Of a stretch of DNA of 20,425 nt, positions 6,888 to 13,287 are shown in pieces. The notes beneath the pieces were generated by a model that was given only the letters and a program-made list of their open reading frames with translations, did not search any database and was not told the DNA's origin. How positions within the stretch are numbered: position 1 is the first letter of the stretch; each line of letters begins with the position of its first letter. The stretch comes from DATDCV01 sp036524155 (GTDB lineage: Bacteria; Verrucomicrobiota; Verrucomicrobiia; Limisphaerales; UBA8199). The DNA is taken from contig DATDCV010000476.1 in the NCBI GenBank assembly GCA_036524155.1, positions 1 through 20,425 on the forward strand. Reading direction: 5' to 3'. The translations under genes were made by a program, and so were the position numbers.

Positions 6888-8591
6888 TCAATTCACAATG
6901 GCTTTTCGCGTCGCGATGACGGCATCGCCGGTGCCGTTGATGACATGGTTGATGCCGCTGTTGGGCCGGCCGGACAGCCGGATCGTGACCATATGGTGCA
7001 GCTTCACGCCGGGTGCCGCAGGTGTCTCGATGGCGTTTTCGGCCACGACGGGCGCGGCGTAGAACACGCAGTAAACGCCCAACCCCCAGGCTTCATGCGT
7101 CGTAACCGCGTCGGCTACTTTGTAAGAGGCGTAACCGTTAACCTCCCCATGCTTCCAGGCTTCCTGGCTCGGCGGATCGTACGGCATCTCGGATTGGTAG
7201 AAGTAAACACGCCCGCCGTTGCCGTTCCAAACCGTCTGGTACTCTTGCGTGTGTTCCACGAACAATCCATAGAGGGTGACGTTGTCACCATTTACGATCA
7301 GCCCATGCTTGTTCGGATTGGAGTTCCAGCCCGCGCCCCGTCCGTGGTCGGCACGCCAGAGCCAAAAATTGTCCCCCACCACGTTGTGGCTGTTAATAGT
7401 AACCATGCAGGTCGACCTGCCAGCCTGGGCACCGCCAACCCGGCAGAAGATGTCCCATAGACACACGGGATCCGTGGCATGGGATTTTCGGCTTCCGGGT
7501 TCGCCCACCTGCATCAGTGTGTCTGAGTTCGTGGCCCCTGCTTCGATGAGGATGCCCGCAACTTTCACCCCATCCACGTCGGAAATCGTCAGGGCGGCTG
7601 TACCATTATCCACCCGCAAGGTCGGGTAGCCCAGGCCGAGCACGATGGCGCCCGGGTTTGTGACGCGAACGCAGTTCTCCAAATGATAGATGCCAGGGGT
7701 CAGGAGGAGGTCCTTCCCTGAGTTCAGGGCCCGGTTGATGCTGGCGGCGTTGTCCGACTCTGGGCGCGCCAGGTAAAACCGGTCGATCGGAATGGCTGTT
7801 CCGGGTGTCTTGCCCGAGGACCAGGTGGTTCCCCGGCTTCCGCCGGTGTTGAGGCTGGGGACCATGACGGAGTAGCGCCCGCTCTCATCAAGAAAGAGAT
7901 ACGGCTTCTCCCGGATCACCGGTGTCCGGTCGATCACTGTGTAAGGAGGATCGGGCCAGCGTCCCGAAGGCGGGTTCACGATGCCCACGAACACCATATT
8001 CCAGTTCGCCCCCTTCCAGCCGCCCCACTCGGCGTTGCGAGAGAACCACTGCTGCTGCGAGCCCGAATTTACCTGGCCGTCAATCTGGCAGTCCGCGATG
8101 AAGCCGCCGCTGGACCAGCCGCCATCCCAGAGGTTCAGGTTGCCCTTAACATGCATTCGCCGCAGCGCCGTGGCCTGCGAGACTGCCCAGACGTTGATGC
8201 CCTGGTCCTGCGTGGGAGTCACCGAAAGATTCTCGACGCAGCGCCAGAAATTACAGGTGGCGTTGCTGTTGGCCATCCAGCGCGCCTTGCATCGCACCGC
8301 GCCGGTGATGGCCACGTCGTTAGGCGATTGGCCCAGCCCCAGCACTTGCGTGTAAAATCCCACCTGCACATCCAGGTCGTACTGGCCTGGCTTGAAGAAC
8401 AACGCAAAGCGATTGGAACCGAATTGGCTGCGCTCCTGTTGGCTGAACACCGCATCGATCCGACTCTGGATATTCGTCATGGACGCGTCGAAGATCAGAA
8501 CGTTCGGGCCAAAGTCCGGAGTGACCGACTCAGCGGCTGCCGGCGTGACTGGGAGCAAAGAGACCAAGAGTATTGCCAGGAGCCGATTCAT
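6888..8591 (-). CDS. secreted right-handed beta-helix-like protein (family often labelled 'adenylyl cyclase')
   Basis: The product is 567 residues with a clear signal peptide (MNRLLAILLVSLLPVTPAAA). From residue 24 it carries a conserved pattern: FGPNVLIFDASM, ALFFKPGQYDLDVQVGFYTQVLGLG, WRCVENLSVTP, AVSQATALRRMHVKG, DGGWSSGGFIADCQIDGQV, GSQQQWFSRNAEWGGW. Repeated short strands with Asn and Gly turns (VNGDNVTLYGLFVEHTQEYQTVWNGNGGR) suggest a pectate-lyase-like parallel beta-helix. From memory, close relatives in actinobacteria are labelled 'adenylyl cyclase' or 'coagulation factor 5/8' protein; nothing here resembles a cyclase domain, so I think those names are wrong. A carbohydrate-binding or carbohydrate-cleaving role is inference. 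First gene of the three-gene minus-strand group. The ribosome binding site is weak (GGCGG). Confidence 0.78.
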   Translation of the reverse strand: MNRLLAILLVSLLPVTPAAAESVTPDFGPNVLIFDASMTNIQSRIDAVFSQQERSQFGSNRFALFFKPGQYDLDVQVGFYTQVLGLGQSPNDVAITGAVRCKARWMANSNATCNFWRCVENLSVTPTQDQGINVWAVSQATALRRMHVKGNLNLWDGGWSSGGFIADCQIDGQVNSGSQQQWFSRNAEWGGWKGANWNMVFVGIVNPPSGRWPDPPYTVIDRTPVIREKPYLFLDESGRYSVMVPSLNTGGSRGTTWSSGKTPGTAIPIDRFYLARPESDNAASINRALNSGKDLLLTPGIYHLENCVRVTNPGAIVLGLGYPTLRVDNGTAALTISDVDGVKVAGILIEAGATNSDTLMQVGEPGSRKSHATDPVCLWDIFCRVGGAQAGRSTCMVTINSHNVVGDNFWLWRADHGRGAGWNSNPNKHGLIVNGDNVTLYGLFVEHTQEYQTVWNGNGGRVYFYQSEMPYDPPSQEAWKHGEVNGYASYKVADAVTTHEAWGLGVYCVFYAAPVVAENAIETPAAPGVKLHHMVTIRLSGRPNSGINHVINGTGDAVIATRKAIVN

Positions 8592-9033
8592 CGTCCGCCA
8601 GAATTGTCACCACCGCCAGGGCTCAAGCGCACCACGGTTGAAACCGGTCTTTCGTCGCAACCAGGAGCTTTTTCGAGAAACCTCCACCGGCTGGAATCGT
8701 CTTTCATCGCTGCCGTCCCAAGAATAGAGTCTTCAGTCTCGTGAAAGCAAGGCCCGCTGGTTTCCTCGATGAAGGGAGCAAGGGTTTTCTGTTCAAGTCC
8801 AACGTGTTCCACAAGACTTCGGGTGAATCCGTGCGCTTCAACCAGTGCCAGCGCGAGTGGCACACCCGGAAGGGAAATGCCTTTGAAGCCGATACCACCG
8901 CACCCCGCATCGCAACCGCGGCAGAGCCGCCGATCTGGAGCCGCCATACAAAGCGGCGCGACCCCGATGGTGGGGCACTGGTGCGGATTGGCTGCACTGC
9001 CGGACCACGGCGCGCGGTTCGTTGCGGTGCCGG
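8592..9033. other. gene-poor stretch with two small hairpins; ORFs open on both strands, none convincing
   Basis: Between the beta-helix gene and the DUF123 gene lie 442 bases. Both strands have open frames (a minus frame covers 8588-9166; plus frames cover 8741-9127), but none shows a family signature or a signal for start, and they contradict one another. GCGGC-AGA-GCCGC (8918-8930) and GCCGC (8940-8944) with GCGGC (8953-8957) form two small hairpins in a segment that looks like dispersed repeat DNA. The promoter of the minus-strand beta-helix operon should lie near 8592-8700, but I cannot point to clear -35 and -10 boxes. Confidence 0.4.
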
Positions 9034-9573
9034 TCAAGGTGACGGCTTTTGGCACGTTTCCGGTAAAGGCTTTTGCGCTGAGCCCAGCCGAATCGTGACC
9101 TCGGTCATTACATATCGTTCTGCGTAGATGCCCTCGAATTCCTCCGCCATCTGTTGGCGAAACCATGCAAAGGCGGGGCGGCGCTTGGAGTAAAACAGAT
9201 GGCTCGAACGGCTGCGGTGGTAATCCGACGAGCCGAAACGGGGAATTGGGATGCGGAACTGTGGAGAGTTCTCAAGGAGTTCGGCCCAATGGTGTTCGAG
9301 TTTTCGGTCTGCTGTCGCGTACCAGATTTCCACCGGTTGAGCTACTTGCAGCAGGTAGTCGATATGCCAATGCGGATCGGCGGTTGACTCGAGATGGTGG
9401 CCGAGGCGAGCATGAAGTCCTCCGGGACCGAAGGCACTACCAACGTAAGCGTAATAGCCGGGGATGATGTCGAAACGGCCCAGGCGACCGATCTCGATCC
9501 GCTTCATCTGTGACACGGACGCAATCAGGATGTAGGTACCTTTATCCTCCGGCAGGTCCATTCGGTCAGCCAA
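9034..9573 (-). CDS. GIY-YIG-type DUF123 protein with altered C-terminal Cys motif
   Basis: The product is 179 residues if it starts at TTG 9573 (GGAAG lies 5 bases upstream), or 175 from ATG 9561; I keep the longer form with little conviction. DUF123 features are clear: KGTYILIA, IEIGRLGRFDIIPGYYAYVGSAFGPGGLHARLGHHL, then HWHIDYLL, and FGSSDYHRSRSSHLFY. DUF123 is a GIY-YIG nuclease-like domain, sometimes joined to endonuclease III; its biochemical role is not settled. In most members the late motif is SDC-x-C-x-SHLFY; here both Cys are absent and the loop is two residues longer. The start overlaps the stop of the tautomerase gene if TTG is used. A tail of about 40 residues follows the domain. 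Confidence 0.8.
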   Translation of the reverse strand: MADRMDLPEDKGTYILIASVSQMKRIEIGRLGRFDIIPGYYAYVGSAFGPGGLHARLGHHLESTADPHWHIDYLLQVAQPVEIWYATADRKLEHHWAELLENSPQFRIPIPRFGSSDYHRSRSSHLFYSKRRPAFAWFRQQMAEEFEGIYAERYVMTEVTIRLGSAQKPLPETCQKPSP

Positions 9574-9913
9574 AGGTGCTTCCGTTCCAGCCCCAATTGC
9601 CGGCTTCCACGTCGGTGAAATTCAGGTAAATGCGATCAGGGCCGATCCCGAGGGAGTCGCTGAGCAACTTGCACACTTGCTGCGAGAGCTTGCGGTTTAC
9701 CTCGCTCGTCAGCCCGCCGATGCCGCGAATGTCCACAAAGGCTGCATCCCCAGGCTTCGCGGACATCAGCATCGCTGCCTGGCTGACGGTGACCATAACG
9801 TATTGCTCCGGCTTCCCGGTAGCCCCGGCAACCGCTTTTGACAGGGAAGTCAGGAGGGCTTTCCGTTTGTCCTCGGGGATAACGACCGATGTTTCGAGTT
9901 TCAAGAGTGGCAT
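9566..9913 (-). CDS. MIF/phenylpyruvate tautomerase family protein
   Basis: The product is 115 residues, the normal size for the macrophage migration inhibitory factor fold. I chose ATG 9913 over a TTG two codons upstream because this gives MPLLKLETSV, where Pro2 becomes the N-terminal catalytic proline after Met removal, the hallmark of the tautomerase superfamily. Other MIF matches are KAVAGATGKPEQYVMVTV, DIRGIGGLTSEVNRKLSQ, IGPDRIYLNFTDVEAGNWGWNGSTFG. Expected activity is keto-enol tautomerisation of phenylpyruvate-like substrates; the physiological substrate in bacteria is usually unknown. It precedes the DUF123 gene and is divergent from the DUF504 gene, with 93 bases between. Confidence 0.9.
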   Translation of the reverse strand: MPLLKLETSVVIPEDKRKALLTSLSKAVAGATGKPEQYVMVTVSQAAMLMSAKPGDAAFVDIRGIGGLTSEVNRKLSQQVCKLLSDSLGIGPDRIYLNFTDVEAGNWGWNGSTFG

Positions 9914-10006
9914 ACTCAACTTCTACAACCGGGAGGTGCGCCACTCAAGTCAAGGTTCAGAATCGGCAAGACACTATGGCAGGTTAAGGCTTACCTTGGA
10001 CAAAGC

Positions 10007-10276
10007 ATGATCCCGATCCACGAACTCCTCAACCGCATCCGGTGGGATCCGGAGTTCGCCAAGGGGGAATTCCAATTGGGTTACTACGATAGGGCAGAGG
10101 ATCGCGTTATTCTTGTGCCGTTGAAAGAAGTGACCTTTCCTCCGGATAGCCCGCAAACGTTTCAGCTCACCGACCTTGAGGGTCAGGTCCATCGAATCCC
10201 GTTTCACCGCGTGCGCGAGGTTTATAAAGATTCTCAGCGGATTTGGCATCGGGGTGAGACGGCAGCATATTCCTGA
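10007..10276 (+). CDS. DUF504 domain protein
   Basis: An 89-residue protein that is nearly all DUF504: MIPIHELLNRIRWDPEFAKG, FQLGYYDRAEDRVILVPLKEV, FPPD and HRIPFHRVREVYKDSQRIWHR. The family is widespread in archaea and bacteria, is sometimes found with RNA-repair genes, and has no established function. The ribosome binding site is weak (GGA, six to nine bases before ATG). Only one base separates its TGA from the ATG of the TfoX-like gene, so the two are very probably co-transcribed and translationally coupled. Confidence 0.85.
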   Translation: MIPIHELLNRIRWDPEFAKGEFQLGYYDRAEDRVILVPLKEVTFPPDSPQTFQLTDLEGQVHRIPFHRVREVYKDSQRIWHRGETAAYS

Positions 10277-10277
10277 C

Positions 10278-10628
10278 ATGGCCGTATCCGAGAGCTATCG
10301 CGAGTTCGTGCTGGAGCAATTGGGGCGAGTAACGCCTGTGACCGGCAAGTCGATGTTCGGAGGCGTGGGCATCTATGCCCAGGGACTGTTCTTCGCGTTA
10401 ATCGCCGAGGACCGCCTGTACTTTAAAGTGGATGACACCACCCGGCCAGATTTCGAGCGGCTCGGCATGGAACCGTTCCGGCCCTATGGGGAGGACAGCG
10501 CGATGGGCTACTATGAGGTTCCGGCAGATGTGGTGGAGGATTCGTTACAGCTCGCGCAGTGGATGAGGAAAGCAATCGAAGTCGCCGCTAAGGCCAAAGG
10601 CAAGAAGCAAAAGGGAGTGAAGCGGTGA
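10278..10628 (+). CDS. TfoX/Sxy N-terminal domain protein
   Basis: A 116-residue protein. SESYREFVLEQLGRVTPVTGKSMFGGVGIYAQGLFFALIAEDRLYFKVD is the TfoX N-terminal domain (residues about 4-100), including the MFGG turn. The partner C-terminal domain of full TfoX is missing, as in most non-gammaproteobacterial relatives, so a role in competence should not be assumed. The tail KAKGKKQKGVKR is strongly basic. I use ATG 10278 because it follows the DUF504 stop by one base and gives a start at the conserved domain; a longer in-frame start at 10176 would lie deep inside DUF504. The 83 bases after the stop separate it from the convergent cupin gene and show no clear terminator. Confidence 0.87.
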   Translation: MAVSESYREFVLEQLGRVTPVTGKSMFGGVGIYAQGLFFALIAEDRLYFKVDDTTRPDFERLGMEPFRPYGEDSAMGYYEVPADVVEDSLQLAQWMRKAIEVAAKAKGKKQKGVKR

Positions 10629-10711
10629 TGCTCAGCCGAGTCCACCCTGAAGGCCCGGACGCTTTCCATGCCGCAACCAGAGTCAGCCAGCGGTGAGATA
10701 GTGGGGGAAAA

Positions 10712-11173
10712 TTAAGCCTTCGGAGGCCATTCCACTCCGGCCAATTCCTTGGGCAGTTGCTTCGGATCCACCGGATAGATGAGCGACAGATCCATTTTGG
10801 ATTTCGAGCCCTGCAAAAACTCAAGCTCCTCCGGCGCGCCGACGATCAGCCAGAGCACCTCGGCGTCGGTGTCGTTGAAAACCTGGCGCAACTGGTCTGG
10901 CCCGACCAGCACGCCGCCATATTTCGGCACGGTGAGCGTCTGGTCCCCCACCCGCATACGGCCCACGCCTTCGAGCACGAAGTAAAACTCCTCCTGCCGG
11001 ATGTGCTTGTGAAGCGTGTTTGCGCTCCTGGGCGGCAAGCGCCAGAGTCGCGCGCTGAGGTTCTCGCTCCCCGTCCGCTCCAAATAGTCGGCGTTCGGAA
11101 TTTGCATCAAATTGGAGGGCCGCCAGAAGAGGTCCTTTGGCCCAATGAGACGGTAACCTTGAATGGCCTTCAT
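10712..11173 (-). CDS. small single-domain cupin protein
   Basis: A 153-residue cupin. Motif 1 is seen as LHKHIRQEEFYFVLEG, with His55, His57 and Glu61 or Glu62 as metal ligands and Gly69. Motif 2, around VGPDQLRQVFNDTD, has Gln97 where the usual metal-binding His stands (typically PxGxxHxxxN), so metal binding may be weakened or changed. Many such cupins act as dioxygenases, isomerases or sugar-binding proteins; no substrate can be inferred. It begins 14 bases after the DUF4256 stop and is probably the last gene of a DoxX-DUF4256-cupin operon. No clear Shine-Dalgarno precedes the ATG. Confidence 0.82.
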   Translation of the reverse strand: MKAIQGYRLIGPKDLFWRPSNLMQIPNADYLERTGSENLSARLWRLPPRSANTLHKHIRQEEFYFVLEGVGRMRVGDQTLTVPKYGGVLVGPDQLRQVFNDTDAEVLWLIVGAPEELEFLQGSKSKMDLSLIYPVDPKQLPKELAGVEWPPKA

Positions 11174-11187
11174 GATTTGTAGGGAAA

Positions 11188-11769
11188 CTAAACCCGCAGC
11201 CAGCCACGGAAACCCCTGCCGCTATAGTAGGACTCCGCACCGTTGTGATATACGAAGACGCGGCCGAAGCGGCGATCACCGAAGATGGCGCCGCCGAGTT
11301 TTCTAATATCTTCAGGTGTTTTCAGCCAGCTCGACGACTTCGTGTCGAAGGCTGCGAGTTTTTGCAGCTCTTGATATTGCTCTTCCGTTAGAAGCTCAGC
11401 GCCCATGACCGCTGCCATATCCATGGCGCTGCTTTTCGGTTTGTGTTCCTTCCTGGAATCCAGCGCTTCACGGTCGTAGCAAAGACTGGTTCGGCCTTTG
11501 GGACTTTCCGGCGAACAATCATAAAATGCGCATTCGCCGGTCTTTTTATCCTGGCCAACAACATCCGGCTCGCCGCCGGTTCGCTCCATTTCATTGAGCG
11601 ACCACAGTTTCTCAGCATTGGCCTCCAGCCTTGCTCGCACTTTGGCCCATTCAAGACCCTGGTGGCGGTTCATGTTTTTCTCGAACCGGGTTTTCAACGT
11701 TGCGAACAGCTCTTCACGTTGTCTCGGTGACAACTCTTTCCGAGCGCTGCTTTTATTGTCCTTTGGCAT
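11188..11769 (-). CDS. DUF4256 family protein
   Basis: A 193-residue protein covering the whole family length. Highly conserved segments are FEKNMNRHQGLEWAKVRARL, LWSLNEMERTGGEPDVVG, ECAFYDCSPESPKGRTSLCY, DREALDSRKEHKP, ELLTEEQYQELQKL, KTPEDIRKLGGAIFGDRR and VYHNGAESYYSGRGFRGWLRV. The family has no known function; it occurs in many soil bacteria. I use ATG 11769, before which AGG lies about ten bases upstream. A TTG at 11790 in the same frame would overlap the DoxX stop and add seven residues. It is the middle gene of the minus-strand group DoxX-DUF4256-cupin. Confidence 0.9.
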   Translation of the reverse strand: MPKDNKSSARKELSPRQREELFATLKTRFEKNMNRHQGLEWAKVRARLEANAEKLWSLNEMERTGGEPDVVGQDKKTGECAFYDCSPESPKGRTSLCYDREALDSRKEHKPKSSAMDMAAVMGAELLTEEQYQELQKLAAFDTKSSSWLKTPEDIRKLGGAIFGDRRFGRVFVYHNGAESYYSGRGFRGWLRV

Positions 11770-11786
11770 GAGGTGTTGACCTGGAT

Positions 11787-12248
11787 TCAATCGCGGCCGG
11801 GTGACACTTTCGCCTGCAACATCGGGCGGAACGCGCCGCGATAAGCCCAGGCGAGATACAATTCCATCACCGAAACAACAATGCCCGGAACGATGGTGGC
11901 GGGTGCGATGGCGATGTGAAACGTGATAATTCCGACGACAATCGGCGCCAGGAGCGCCAGCGCGAGCGGCACGAAGAGGTTTGTGAGGAGCAATAGGGCG
12001 ACGAGTATTTCCGTGGCGGATGCGACCGTCATATACCCACCTTTCATCAGACCGGTGCTGACCGTAACCAGGTCTGGCGGCAAATCCTTCGGAGCCGGTA
12101 TGAAGTTCAGGAAGCCGTTCAGGCCGAACACCAAAAACATCAGGCCGAGCAGTACGCGGACGATGGTGGTGACGATGCGGCCTGCCGACGGCTGTTTGCC
12201 CGGCCGTATTTCCATTGGTTGTGAGGCTCTATCGGACGAATCTTTCAC
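11787..12248 (-). CDS. DoxX-like integral membrane protein
   Basis: A 153-residue protein with four hydrophobic segments: about 25-45 (IVTTIVRVLLGLMFLVFGLN), 73-90, 93-112 (LVALLLLTNLFVPLALALLA) and 115-137. LLGLMFLVFGLNGF with a following FIP fits the start of DoxX-type proteins. Members are small inner-membrane proteins with varied links to quinone or thiosulfate metabolism and stress; no specific role is shown here. The first codon is GTG at 12248; an ATG at 12215 would remove 11 polar residues and is a realistic alternative. Neither has a strong ribosome binding site. First gene of the DoxX-DUF4256-cupin group. Confidence 0.8.
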   Translation of the reverse strand: MKDSSDRASQPMEIRPGKQPSAGRIVTTIVRVLLGLMFLVFGLNGFLNFIPAPKDLPPDLVTVSTGLMKGGYMTVASATEILVALLLLTNLFVPLALALLAPIVVGIITFHIAIAPATIVPGIVVSVMELYLAWAYRGAFRPMLQAKVSPGRD

Positions 12249-12347
12249 GGTGTTAAGTAACCCACGAATGGCAATGTCTCAACTGAAGAGCCGAGGTAGG
12301 GGTCGAGATGGCAAACCAGACCCCCAACCGCCCCGCTATCAGAACCG

Positions 12348-12617
12348 CTAGCTCGCTTTGACTGTCCAAACCATCTCAGATTCCTGCAAGTGTTGCAGCA
12401 GGCGCTGGTAGCCCCAGTTCTCACGCTCGGCCCGGGCCGCGCTCTCCTCCCAAATCGCCGCCATGGTGGGCACACACTATGTAATCACGTTTGTCCCTTC
12501 AGGCCCAAAACCGCGTGTCGCCTGTATGGCAATCATCTCCGGCGTATACCTCCCGTGTTCGAATGTCGCGTCCGCGGCGTCCCGCTGGACCGCGTACGCC
12601 TTATGCTCCAGGCTGGC
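12348..12617 (-). pseudogene. probable decayed coding remnant, end resembling the IstB N-terminus of IS21 elements
   Basis: Read on minus from 12617, one frame gives a protein-like stretch including LEHKAYAVQRDAADATFEHG and YTPEMIAIQATRGFGPEG. It meets a TAG at 12479-12477 and then continues in frame as VPTMAAIWEESAARAERENW and GYQRLLQHLQESEMVW, ending at TAG 12350-12348. The second part, 38 residues from ATG 12464, resembles the start of IstB-type ATP-binding proteins of IS21 transposons, where (L)P-T-M-x-x-x-x-EE and ENWxYxxxLxxLxExE patterns occur. The first part I do not recognise. No inverted ends, transposase or full ATPase are present. The rest of the 12249-12735 gap shows nothing I can call. 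Confidence 0.35.
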
Positions 12618-12735
12618 CAATCTCCGCGTTTGCGACCGCCTTGAGCAGGACCTTTTGTGGTGAGGGGATACGAAAAACCAGCAACGTAATGTCCAAATCT
12701 CGTAGTTTTCCGGAAGTATTGATAGAGATCTACGA

Positions 12736-13287
12736 ATGTCGGCAGATTCAACCGGTCAGGCTGGTGACTCAAATGCTGCGCAGCAGCGATTTCTTTCGCT
12801 ATTCCTGCGCAGTGAGCGGGAGATCTTTCGTTACGTGGCCGTCCTGGTCCCGAACGTTGCGGATGCCGAGGACATTGTTCAGCAGACGGCAATGGCGCTT
12901 TGGGAGAAATTTGACGCCTATGATCCCAGCCAGCCTTTCACCCCCTGGGCGTGTCGTTTTGCCCTTAATAAGGCGCGCCAGTGGATTGAAAGGCGGCAAC
13001 GCTGGCAGGCGCTGCTTGATCACGGTTTGGCAGAAGAGCTGGCTCATCGACGGCAGGTGTTGCAGCCTGAGTTCGAGCTGCGGTTGAAGCATCTCGAGGG
13101 CTGCCTCGGAAAGCTACCGGAAGGACAGCGCTCGATGGTTGAGGGGTATTACTATGAGCGCGCCAGTATTGAAACGCTGGCCCAGCGGTCCGGCCGGAGC
13201 GAGGCCGCCACCTACAAAATGCTTCAACGGATCCGGCACGCCCTCCAGGTCTGTGTGGAAGGTCAGGCAAAACCGGAGGGGGCATGA
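12736..13287 (+). CDS. ECF RNA polymerase sigma factor, Rhodopirellula/Verrucomicrobium type
   Basis: A 183-residue sigma-70 family protein. Region 2 spans about residues 20-85, with FRYVAVLVPNVADAEDIVQQTAMALWEKF and the TPWACRFALNKARQW motif. Region 4 spans about 115-172, with LGKLPEGQRSMVEGYYYERAS, IETLAQRSGRSEAATYKMLQ and RIRHALQVCV. The LVPNxADAEDxxQxTxxxLWEKF pattern is the one seen in the planctomycete/verrucomicrobial ECF family. Its stop overlaps the start of the FecR-LamG gene (ATGA at 13284-13287), so the pair is made together. It probably directs RNA polymerase to a small regulon, perhaps including its own operon. The ribosome binding site is weak (GAGA ten bases upstream). Confidence 0.92.
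   Translation: MSADSTGQAGDSNAAQQRFLSLFLRSEREIFRYVAVLVPNVADAEDIVQQTAMALWEKFDAYDPSQPFTPWACRFALNKARQWIERRQRWQALLDHGLAEELAHRRQVLQPEFELRLKHLEGCLGKLPEGQRSMVEGYYYERASIETLAQRSGRSEAATYKMLQRIRHALQVCVEGQAKPEGA

Noticed and set aside
8588..9166. A 192-residue open frame on minus overlapping the DUF123 and beta-helix genes
   Set aside because: It overlaps the coding part of DUF123 by 133 bases, lacks recognisable motifs, and contains hairpin sequence typical of dispersed repeats.
9922..9953. A promoter for the MIF gene with TTGACT and TGTAGA boxes on minus
   Set aside because: The spacing is 20 bases and the -10 box is a poor match, so it is not better than chance in a 93-base gap.
10278..10628. Competence regulator role for the TfoX-like protein
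   Set aside because: Only the N-terminal domain is present and no competence genes are visible; such stand-alone domains are common and uncharacterised.
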